Source of the DNA: CAYYOS01 sp964473355
GTDB taxonomy: Bacteria > Pseudomonadota > Gammaproteobacteria > Burkholderiales > REEB80
Reading direction: 5' to 3'
DNA: 33,931 nucleotides
Assembly (NCBI GenBank): GCA_964473355.1
Contig: CAYYOS010000006.1
Span: forward strand, 1 to 33,931
Below the pieces are notes generated by a model. The model was not told the origin of the DNA and searched no databases. It saw only the letters and a list, made by a program, of their open reading frames with translations. A program made the position numbers and the translations under genes. Within the stretch, counting starts at the first letter, position 1. Each line of letters begins with the position of its first letter. This document shows positions 15,445 through 22,524 of the stretch, piece by piece.

Positions 15445-16424
15445 TTTTATCGCAACCCCAATGGCTATGGCTGCTCCCGATTGCCTTCCTGCCTTTTATC
15501 CTGAGTTTTTTTAAAAAAGAGGTAATGCAAGAATATTCAGCGCCACGCATGTTCCTGGTGCACCCTGACATGCACGGCTTATCCCTCACCGAACCGGTTG
15601 TTTCGTTTCGGCCCATGCTCGCGGCGCTATTAAACTCCCTCGCCCTTTTTCTAATCGTTGCTGCGTTAGCACAACCCCAATGGATAGGCGACTTTCTGCC
15701 CACTCCGCCGGAGGGGCGTGAAATGATGTTACTGCTCGACACCTCTAGAACAATGAGCATCGATGACTTCCAACTTAACAAACAGCCGGTGGAACGCATT
15801 CAGGTACTGAAGGGCTTAGTTAGCAAGTTTGTTAAAGCTCGCGCGGGCGATCAATTCGGGCTTATTGCTTTCGGCAGTACTGCAGCGACACTAACTCCGC
15901 CGACTTTCGACCGCGAGCTGGTAGTGAATATGCTGCAGCGCTTACCTATAGGCGTGTTGGGCGATGACACGGCGCTTGGTGACGCGTTAGGGTTGGCCCT
16001 AAAACAGCTACGCGAAAACCCCAAGCACCGTCCCGCGCTTATTTTATTTACTGATGGCGCCAATACCTCCGGGCTCATGTCCCCACGCGAAGCGCTCGAA
16101 ATCGCCATAGAAATGAAGGTGCCAATTTATACCGTAGAGATCGGCACCGATTTATTTGGCCATAACACTCGCCCCGATCCTCGGGCCGAAATTAATAATC
16201 CGCGCTTGCTACAAATCTCTCAAATCACGAAGGGTAAGCACTACCAAGCAACGAGCCCCGAAGCTTTGGAAACCATAATCCGCGACATCGGTTCGCTGGA
16301 AAAAACCATTGCACCGCCCCTGCAACAACGCCAGGTAACAGAAGGCTTTCCATTTCTTCTGCTATTGGCGGCCGGTCTTTTGTCTTTTAATCGCGTGCTG
16401 GAAATCCTGCGAAGGCTGCAATGA
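15438..16424 (+). CDS. BatA-like VWA-domain membrane protein
   Basis: A 328-residue protein with the BatA layout: two N-terminal hydrophobic segments (about 5-25 and 60-80), a VWA domain (about 95-285) and a C-terminal membrane helix (about 304-318). The MIDAS reads LLDTSRTMS, i.e. Asp101-x-Ser103-x-Thr105 instead of DxSxS; Thr usually still permits metal binding. The TDG motif is present in LILFTDGANTSG. ATG 15438 overlaps the upstream stop by 7 bases. An alternative TTG at 15420 adds six residues and has GAGGAGG about 20 bases upstream, so the start is uncertain. It is likely to sit in the inner membrane with the VWA domain exposed, partnering MoxR and the BatB-like protein. Confidence 0.9.
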   Translation: MLVLSQPQWLWLLPIAFLPFILSFFKKEVMQEYSAPRMFLVHPDMHGLSLTEPVVSFRPMLAALLNSLALFLIVAALAQPQWIGDFLPTPPEGREMMLLLDTSRTMSIDDFQLNKQPVERIQVLKGLVSKFVKARAGDQFGLIAFGSTAATLTPPTFDRELVVNMLQRLPIGVLGDDTALGDALGLALKQLRENPKHRPALILFTDGANTSGLMSPREALEIAIEMKVPIYTVEIGTDLFGHNTRPDPRAEINNPRLLQISQITKGKHYQATSPEALETIIRDIGSLEKTIAPPLQQRQVTEGFPFLLLLAAGLLSFNRVLEILRRLQ

Positions 16425-18127
16425 TTACCCAACTTGAATGGCAGCAACCGCTATGGCTGTTACTCGCACTACAGCCACTATTAATGCATGGCTTGCTATT
16501 CATACGCCGACGTAAACTTTTAAACTATGCGGAGCCTCACTTATTGCCGTGGGCGGTTCGCGGCGCGGAAATGGCTAAGCCAAAACGCGGTGCGGCTATT
16601 GCCAATATGGTATTTTGGCTACTCCTTGCGCTGGCGGCAGCGGGTCCGCGCATTCCGGCGGGCAACCTCAGCGCAGACCCGACCCTATCCGCAAAATTAC
16701 GTCAAGACGTCGGTGTGATGGTCGTGCTAAACATATCGGCAAGCATGGCAGAAGGTGTAAGTGGCGTGACACCTTTAGCGCGGGCCAAACTCGAACTTCA
16801 GGATTTAGTGAAACGTTTACGCGGCGATCGCATAGGATTGATTATATTCTCCGGCGACGCCGGCTTAGTACTGCCACCGAGTTCCGATTATCGGATTTTT
16901 GAGTATTATTTAAAGCTTTCAGGCCCGCAACTTCTGGAGACTTCGGGCACCGATTTGGGCAAAGCTTTATCTTTAGCGCAAAAAACCCTCAGCGAGCAAA
17001 AATTCAAATCGAGCGCGGTATTGTTGCTCACCGATCATCACCCCAGCGGGCTAGAGGGGGAGCTTGGCGCACAAGCTTTACAAGCTGCACAGCGGTTGCC
17101 ACAACATAAGATTCCGCTTTACATACTTGGCTTGGGGGGTGTGGATGCCTCAAATCGTCTAAGCGAATTAGCGACCCTCGGCGGGGGACGATATGCAGCG
17201 GTGCGCGATGGCGAACGCGACTGGGTATCGCTATACGATCAAGGCATCGGTAAATTAGCAAGCGATAGCCGCCCTCCTCCCAGCGCGCAAAATTGGTTGC
17301 CTTTATTTCGTTGGTTTTTATTTCCCGCGTTACTGATTTTATTAACGCGCCTGGCGCCGCGGGAATACACCCGAGTACCCTTGGGAGTGACAGCGCTGCT
17401 CGCTTTAGCGATGCTCCCGCCTAGCGCCAGCGCGGCAGAAAATCAATTACACGCAGCGTACGCTGCCCTGCAGAGCAAACAGTACGCCAGAGCCCAAGTT
17501 CTTTATGCCACCCTGCCTGGTTTTGCGGCCCGCATGGGCGAAGGCGCCGCCGCATATCGACGCCAAGATTTCGTTTACGCGGGAAGGCAATTTAGTGCGG
17601 CGCTGCTTCAGGCCGCGGATAACCATCAGCGTGCCGACGCTCTGTTTAATGTCGCAAACAGCGCTTTCATGGCAAGTAATTTTCGTGTGGCGGCGGACGC
17701 TTATTTGGGCGTTTTACGATATCGTCCAAATGACACAAGGGCACGGAATAACCTGGCGGTAACGGCCGGGAAGCTAGGATTGCAGCGCAAGGTCGGTAAA
17801 CCCACGCAAGGGATTCCCGGCCGCCGTGGGTTGCAGGCGGGCGGCAGGTTAAATGAGGATATTTCTGATCTTCCGGTCACGATGGAAGCCGATAAAAACG
17901 ACGACAAGTTGATGGCTAAAATTTTAAGTGATGCTAACCGCCGGGTTGCCGCCGGTGACGCCTTAGCAGCGGCCATGGGGGCTACGGATATCAGTGCTAC
18001 GCGTATTGATTTCGGCACTAACGTCGCCTTTCGCGCTGCATCCAAAAAATTAGAATATATAGAAGATAAACCCGACGCGCTTTTAAAGTCTTTGATGAAA
18101 CATGAAACGCAGGAGGCTGGCAAGTGA
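16421..18127 (+). CDS. BatB-BatC fusion: VWA plus TPR membrane protein with degenerate MIDAS
   Basis: A 568-residue protein starting in a 4-base ATGA overlap. Membrane segments lie near 10-28 and 58-75, a VWA domain at about 95-275, two more hydrophobic segments at about 296-310 and 319-337, then a TPR-like helical repeat region (about 340-450) and an unstructured, charged C-terminus. This joins the BatB (VWA) and BatC (TPR) roles in one chain. The MIDAS reads VVLNISASMAEG: Asn104-x-Ser106-x-Ser108, so the leading Asp is lost, and TDG has become TDHHPSG (Asp205 kept). Metal binding is likely weakened. The TPR part probably mediates protein contacts on the periplasmic side; topology is inferred. 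Confidence 0.9.
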   Translation: MITQLEWQQPLWLLLALQPLLMHGLLFIRRRKLLNYAEPHLLPWAVRGAEMAKPKRGAAIANMVFWLLLALAAAGPRIPAGNLSADPTLSAKLRQDVGVMVVLNISASMAEGVSGVTPLARAKLELQDLVKRLRGDRIGLIIFSGDAGLVLPPSSDYRIFEYYLKLSGPQLLETSGTDLGKALSLAQKTLSEQKFKSSAVLLLTDHHPSGLEGELGAQALQAAQRLPQHKIPLYILGLGGVDASNRLSELATLGGGRYAAVRDGERDWVSLYDQGIGKLASDSRPPPSAQNWLPLFRWFLFPALLILLTRLAPREYTRVPLGVTALLALAMLPPSASAAENQLHAAYAALQSKQYARAQVLYATLPGFAARMGEGAAAYRRQDFVYAGRQFSAALLQAADNHQRADALFNVANSAFMASNFRVAADAYLGVLRYRPNDTRARNNLAVTAGKLGLQRKVGKPTQGIPGRRGLQAGGRLNEDISDLPVTMEADKNDDKLMAKILSDANRRVAAGDALAAAMGATDISATRIDFGTNVAFRAASKKLEYIEDKPDALLKSLMKHETQEAGK

Positions 18128-19590
18128 AGTGGCTGTGCGCCTTACTGATAAGCTTCGGTTACACGATTGCGGTTCACGGAGCAAACTTTTCCGCCACCAC
18201 CGATAAAACGGAACTAACGTTGGGGCAAAGCTTTATCTTAACGTTACGCGCGGACAATGTTGCACCTAGTCTTAAACAACTCCCCGTGGATATTCTGAAA
18301 AAGGATTTCGTCATAGTGGGCACGGACATTCAGGAGCAGGGTAAAAGTCAATTTATGAGCTTGCGCCTCTACCCCTTAAAAGCGGGGCTCATTAGCATTC
18401 CCCCTTTGTCTTTTGCAGGCTTACGTAGTAAAGCGCTGAACCTAGTCATACTGGAATCCAGCCCCGATATATCTAGTGTATTAGTGCACACCGGGTTTGC
18501 CAGCACCCATTTTGTGGAACGCCAAGCCGTGTATTTTTACATCGACGTCCATCACGACGGCGGCTTGCAGTGGCAGCCACCGCGAGCGCCCGTTACGCCG
18601 GATGCACATATTAGTGCGCTACCTCCTATTCAGGCTGTAACGAATAGTGATGGCACCGTGAGGCAACGCTACGGCTATTCCCTAATGCCTCTACGGTCGG
18701 GCATCATTAAAATTTCCTGGCCACTGCTGGAAGCCTCGAAATTTGGTGAGCCCTTGCGCTATGCCATTCCCCCCATAAATTTAGATGTCGTGGCTATTCC
18801 GCGATACCTGCCGTTACACGTTCCCGTGGGTAAGGTTATCGTCACCGCTTCCCATTCGGCCCCCGAGGTTAAAATAAACCAGCCTTTTAATTGGGAGTTC
18901 GTTATTCACGGAACCGGATTAAGCGAGGAAGCATTGTCCAAGCTTATAGATTTTCCTGAAAGCAATGCGCTAAAAGTTTACCCGCCGCAAATTGAAATCC
19001 AAGAAAATAGTAGCACCGTTTTACAAACCGCTAAATTTACAGTGCCAGCGGTACCCCTAAAATCGGGTGTGGTCAGCTTACCCCGAATCACTTTCCCGTA
19101 CTACGATCCACGGCTCGGACGCATAGAAGCCGCGGCGGTGCCTGATGGCGTCGTGCGAGTTTTCAATCCCCTGGCGCAGTGGTTGCGGTGGGTCGCAATG
19201 TCGCTGGTGGTCTGCTTGGTATTGGCCTTGATTCTATGGAAAGTGATTGCCTATTTCCGCCAGTTTTTTGCAGAGCGCGCTTGGTTAAGGCGACTCGCCG
19301 CAGCGCAAGATGCTGCCACCCTACGCCACGTCCTTCTAGCGCCCAACTATGGGGGTACATTGAAACAATGGATGGAGCGCTATCAAAAACAGTTCGGCAG
19401 CAATGCCGCGCTGCAACATCAAATTGAGCGCCTGAATCGCATCAGCTTTAGCTCAGCGCCGCGCGATGATTTTTCTCAATTACGACAAACCCTAATATTT
19501 ACGCTACGCAATCGCCCAAAAAAGAGCGCGCGGGTAAAACCGGCGTCAACCAATCTTTTTGATCTGATGAAGCCGCCCGTGTCTTCGTGA
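18124..19590 (+). CDS. BatD-like exported/membrane-anchored protein
   Basis: A 488-residue protein with an N-terminal signal peptide (MKWLCALLISFGYTIAVHG), a long beta-rich periplasmic region (about 20-345) of the BatD/oxygen-tolerance family opening with FSATTDKTELTLGQSFILTL, one membrane helix near 352-375 (WVAMSLVVCLVLALILWKV) and a cytoplasmic tail of about 110 residues. It starts by a 4-base ATGA-type overlap with the BatB-BatC fusion gene and closes the operon. Its stop codon directly abuts the convergent rnfH stop with no base between them. Confidence 0.9.
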   Translation: MKWLCALLISFGYTIAVHGANFSATTDKTELTLGQSFILTLRADNVAPSLKQLPVDILKKDFVIVGTDIQEQGKSQFMSLRLYPLKAGLISIPPLSFAGLRSKALNLVILESSPDISSVLVHTGFASTHFVERQAVYFYIDVHHDGGLQWQPPRAPVTPDAHISALPPIQAVTNSDGTVRQRYGYSLMPLRSGIIKISWPLLEASKFGEPLRYAIPPINLDVVAIPRYLPLHVPVGKVIVTASHSAPEVKINQPFNWEFVIHGTGLSEEALSKLIDFPESNALKVYPPQIEIQENSSTVLQTAKFTVPAVPLKSGVVSLPRITFPYYDPRLGRIEAAAVPDGVVRVFNPLAQWLRWVAMSLVVCLVLALILWKVIAYFRQFFAERAWLRRLAAAQDAATLRHVLLAPNYGGTLKQWMERYQKQFGSNAALQHQIERLNRISFSSAPRDDFSQLRQTLIFTLRNRPKKSARVKPASTNLFDLMKPPVSS

Positions 19591-19881
19591 CTAAGTGCGC
19601 GATTTTTGTTCTGAAACCCTACGTCGACGGAGTTCCTTAGGATCACAAACTAAAGGGCGGTAGATCTCAACCCTATCGGCATTCTGAAGAATGGTTTCCA
19701 GCGCGACAATATTCCCAAAGATACCCACTTTGTTAGTAGTCAAATCGATTTCTGGAAAATTAGCGAGAAGCCCAGCTTCCTGGATGGCCTCAAGTACGGA
19801 TGCGCCGGCATGCAGCTCTAGTGCGAGAACAATATGTCTATCCTGACTCGCATAAGCAATTTCAACTTGAATGCGGTCCAT
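19591..19881 (-). CDS. rnfH: RnfH family protein (ubiquitin-like fold)
   Basis: A 96-residue protein of the UPF0125/RnfH family with a beta-grasp fold: IQVEIAYASQDRHIVLALEL, a helix with SVLEAIQEAG, VGIFGNIVALETILQNADRVE and the hallmark EIYRPLVCDPKELRRRR (72-88). Despite the name it is widespread in bacteria without Rnf complexes, and its role is unproven. It overlaps the end of ratA by 20 bases; the ratA-rnfH pairing is standard in Beta- and Gammaproteobacteria. Confidence 0.95.
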   Translation of the reverse strand: MDRIQVEIAYASQDRHIVLALELHAGASVLEAIQEAGLLANFPEIDLTTNKVGIFGNIVALETILQNADRVEIYRPLVCDPKELRRRRVSEQKSRT

Positions 19882-20305
19882 AAATTTCTTTGGCGCGACG
19901 AATGAAAGCTTCTATAAAAGTATGTGCGATATGGTGAAACACCGGTCCCAGCATCACGCCCAAAATAGCAGTTGAAAATTCGTACTGCAAATCAAAGGTA
20001 ATTTTGCAGGCACTCTCATTTAAGGACCGAAAATGCCATTTGCCCCTTAAGAATTTAAAGGGGCCGTCCACCAATTCCATTTCTATTAAACGCGGGCGCT
20101 CATTGCTATTGCTGGTGGTAAAACTGTGCTTCACACCATGATAGCTGATCATAATCGTTGCTGTCGTGTGCTGCGGCTGACGTTCGACTATGGCGGCACC
20201 ACCACACCACGGCAAAAAATCCGGGTATTTTTCAATATCTTCAACCAGGTCGAAAATCTGTTCGGCGGAGAAGTTTACGAGGACAGATTTTTCCACGTGA
20301 GGCAT
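19862..20305 (-). CDS. ratA: RatA, START-like (Coq10/polyketide cyclase) protein
   Basis: A 147-residue START/SRPBCC-fold protein matching the RatA/YfjG family, beginning MPHVEKSVLVNFSAEQIFDL and containing EDIEKYPDFLPWCGGA and FDLQYEFSTAILGVMLGPVF. The family is tied to ubiquinone binding (Coq10-like) in respiration; E. coli RatA was also reported to inhibit 70S ribosome assembly. The ORF is open 29 codons further upstream, but 20305 fits the family N-terminus. In most relatives smpB lies divergently beside ratA; here that place is taken by the small exported proteins. Confidence 0.93.
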   Translation of the reverse strand: MPHVEKSVLVNFSAEQIFDLVEDIEKYPDFLPWCGGAAIVERQPQHTTATIMISYHGVKHSFTTSNSNERPRLIEMELVDGPFKFLRGKWHFRSLNESACKITFDLQYEFSTAILGVMLGPVFHHIAHTFIEAFIRRAKEIYGPHSS

Positions 20306-20360
20306 GACTAAACCTAACATAATTTTGCAATTTGCAGAAGCAAAATCAAGAAAGGCGCGT

Positions 20361-20418
20361 ATAAAAAACAGGGTCGGCGGCCGCGCGCCCACTTCATGAA
20401 GGCGCGGCGGGGGCGCCC
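20361..20418 (-). terminator. Candidate Rho-independent terminator after the small-protein genes
   Basis: Just past the stop at 20422 the minus strand has a GC-rich imperfect stem (GCCGCGCC, loop near TTCATGAAGT, then GGCGCG with a short bulge and CGGC), followed after several bases by a run of six T (20363-20368). The stem is bulged and the T-run not immediately adjacent, so confidence is moderate. It would separate this operon from ratA. Confidence 0.42.
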
Positions 20419-20421
20419 TTC

Positions 20422-20745
20422 TCAGCGCTGCTGTACATCATGCTTTTGATGTTTTATATCCCGACTTAAAGCGTTAAGATCTTGATGTAAGTCCCGACGT
20501 TCAGCGTGGCTCAGGTTGCCGTCCGCCTTATAGAGGTCCTCCTTATTCCGAATAGCGCTCTCTTTCCTATGCAAGCGTCTTGCTTCGCGCTTGTTTAATT
20601 CACCCGATGTCACGCCTTGTTCGATACGGTCCGACTGCCGCGCCTGGCGGTTATTAACCCCAGGATCTCGCGTTCCGGCCATGCCTAATGCCGGTATAGC
20701 CAGCGCCAAAACTAAGACGAACGATTCTTTTAAAAACCCTTTCAT
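20422..20745 (-). CDS. Small exported helical protein, paralogue 2 (DGxLxxxERxxLHQDL motif)
   Basis: A 107-residue protein with a signal peptide (about residues 1-23, MKGFLKESFVLVLALAIPAL) and a highly charged helical mature part. It contains NNRQARQSDRIEQGVTSG and, near residues 73-95, YKADGNLSHAERRDLHQDLN, where D-x-N-L-xx-x-E weakly resembles a calcium-binding EF-hand loop. The same framework occurs in the neighbour at 20782-21153, so the two are tandem paralogues. ATG 20745 has AGGAG upstream. It is the last gene of the DUF1800-DUF1501 cluster. Function unknown; a periplasmic binding or chaperone-like role is a guess. Confidence 0.8.
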   Translation of the reverse strand: MKGFLKESFVLVLALAIPALGMAGTRDPGVNNRQARQSDRIEQGVTSGELNKREARRLHRKESAIRNKEDLYKADGNLSHAERRDLHQDLNALSRDIKHQKHDVQQR

Positions 20746-20781
20746 TTGAACTCTCCTTGTAAGTAAAAAAATAAATGCGGA

Positions 20782-21153
20782 TTACTGTTGTTCGAGGTCA
20801 TGTCGCTCGATATAAATTTCCCTGCTAATAGCTTCCAAATCTTGATGGAGCTCTCGGCGTTCTTCTACCGTAAGCCTGCCATCACTGGCATAGAATTGTT
20901 TTTTGCGACGCAGCTCGCGTTGACGCTGTATAAGCTGTTGGGCCTCCTCACGGGTCAAGTCGCCCCGCATCACCCCATCTTCTATTCGTCGTAACTGCCG
21001 AAGTTGCCGATGATTGATTCCTTGGCCGGGAGGCTGGTGGACGCCCGGACCCGGGCGCTGGTAGCCATCGTGTCTGGGGGCATGAGCGTGGCCAATGTTT
21101 GGCAAACATGCTAAACCCACCATCGCACCCGCAAGTATTTTTTTTGCGTCCAT
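20782..21153 (-). CDS. Small exported helical protein, paralogue 1
   Basis: A 123-residue exported protein (signal peptide about 1-23 ending near GHAHA) with a His/Gly/Pro-rich linker (about 24-48) and a charged helical domain that parallels paralogue 2: NHRQLRQLRRIEDGVMRGDL, then a Gln/Arg-rich helix, then YASDGRLTVEERRELHQDLE and a final SREIYIERHDLEQQ. The shared spacing (RIExGV, DGxLxxxERRxLHQDLxAxSRxI, HDxxQ) shows common descent. Its ATG follows the DUF1501 stop by two bases (TGATAATG) and has no Shine-Dalgarno motif, so translation probably depends on re-initiation from the DUF1501 gene. Confidence 0.8.
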   Translation of the reverse strand: MDAKKILAGAMVGLACLPNIGHAHAPRHDGYQRPGPGVHQPPGQGINHRQLRQLRRIEDGVMRGDLTREEAQQLIQRQRELRRKKQFYASDGRLTVEERRELHQDLEAISREIYIERHDLEQQ

Positions 21154-21155
21154 TA

Positions 21156-22523
21156 TCAGGCTAAAAAATTCAAGTTAACATTGGAGAACCGGCCAATATT
21201 GGGCAGCACCTGGGAGAGGTTACTTGGATTCAGGCCGTACCATAGCGCGAGGGTAGCGATATATTGATCTACTGAAGTGGTCGGCACCCAGCGTCCTTCG
21301 CTACTAATATCGTCGGGGCCACCCAGGGCCAGGGTTGGCCATTGTCCGTAAAAATCACCGCCCTTCACAGCGCCACCCATAATCAACTGATGATTTCCCC
21401 AAGCGTGATCGGTACCGCCTCCTGATGCGGGTTTATAGGTGCGCCCGAAGTCTGACAAAGTGAACGTCGTCACACTTGACGCAACGCCCAACTTCACAGT
21501 CGCATCATAGAAAGTTTTGAGCGCAGCACCTAATTGCCCCAACAAGTTCGCCTGGGTAACCAGTTGGTTGGCGTGCGTATCAAAACCGCCCAAAGAGCAG
21601 AAAAATATCTGTCGTTTTAAGCCTAAGGTATTGCGTGCTTCGATGGTTTTAGCCACTTGCTGAAGTTGATTACTTATATTCGTATTAAGGTTGGTAAAAA
21701 CTGGGGTGACTTGCGAGGTCGTGCTGGTAAGAATGGGGCTTAATATAGCGCTGTTGTTGATCGCATCGGTCGTAGTTTCGCTGGTAGCTTTAACCAAAGT
21801 ATTAGATCCATCTATCCCCAACAATTGTTTTAGCGCGCTAAGGCGAGCAGAAGACGCTGCCGAACCGGAGAAGCCGTTAAGGCCGAAACCGCCGCTGGTC
21901 GGTATAGCCAACGGAATCGTGCCCTCCCCGGTCACTAAAAGGTTGGTGCCTGCCGTAGAAATGATTGCGGGAAAAGTGCTGCCGCCGTTCAAACCTTCTG
22001 TGGCGTTAGCTAGTCTACCGCCCCAACCCGTACGACTTAATTTATCGGATACAGCTGTTTGCCATTGAGTTTGTTGATCTGAATGCGAGAACAAACTTTG
22101 CGGAAAGGCTTTGCTACGCGCCAGATATTGCGTTTTGGTTAGCGGCTCAACCAATGGCCCCACATTAGTTAATACTGCAAGCTTTTTTTCCGACCAGATT
22201 GACTGCAGATCCACCAAACTCGGGTGCAATCCGTAACGCAAACTGGAGCTCAGGGGCGCAATGGGGATTAATGAAGATTGCCCTAAAGCGAGCGCCCCGC
22301 GAGTGGTTGCATAAGCGTTGTATTCGGCTGTCTCCATTGGGACAACGGTGTTATTGCCATCGTTTCCGCCGAATAAAAATACACATACTAGGGCTTTGTA
22401 GTCGCTCGCGACCGTGTCGGCTGCCAACGCCTGCATCAGACCAAGATGAAAAGGGCTAGAAGCCAAACTTACGGCACTTAACGTACCTAACTGCCGTAAA
22501 AAATCTCTGCGAGAAGTTTTCAT
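21156..22523 (-). CDS. DUF1501 family Tat-exported protein
   Basis: A 455-residue protein with a twin-arginine signal (SRRDFLRQLGTLSAVSLAS) and the DUF1501 body, a sulfatase/alkaline-phosphatase-like fold: FLFGGNDGNNTVVPME (about 49-64), SLGGFDTHANQ (about 312-322) and TFTLSDFGRTYKPA with DHAWGNHQLIMGG (about 352-384). Some metal-ligand-like Asp and His residues are present, but activity in this family is largely untested. Its start lies one base after the DUF1800 stop. DUF1800 and DUF1501 genes are paired across many bacteria, and the two proteins very probably work together at the envelope. Confidence 0.9.
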   Translation of the reverse strand: MKTSRRDFLRQLGTLSAVSLASSPFHLGLMQALAADTVASDYKALVCVFLFGGNDGNNTVVPMETAEYNAYATTRGALALGQSSLIPIAPLSSSLRYGLHPSLVDLQSIWSEKKLAVLTNVGPLVEPLTKTQYLARSKAFPQSLFSHSDQQTQWQTAVSDKLSRTGWGGRLANATEGLNGGSTFPAIISTAGTNLLVTGEGTIPLAIPTSGGFGLNGFSGSAASSARLSALKQLLGIDGSNTLVKATSETTTDAINNSAILSPILTSTTSQVTPVFTNLNTNISNQLQQVAKTIEARNTLGLKRQIFFCSLGGFDTHANQLVTQANLLGQLGAALKTFYDATVKLGVASSVTTFTLSDFGRTYKPASGGGTDHAWGNHQLIMGGAVKGGDFYGQWPTLALGGPDDISSEGRWVPTTSVDQYIATLALWYGLNPSNLSQVLPNIGRFSNVNLNFLA

Positions 22524-22524
22524 C

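Noticed and set aside
20306..20392. 29-codon N-terminal extension of RatA
   Set aside because: Family members begin at MPHVEKS-like sequence; the extension is not similar to anything expected and runs into the putative terminator.
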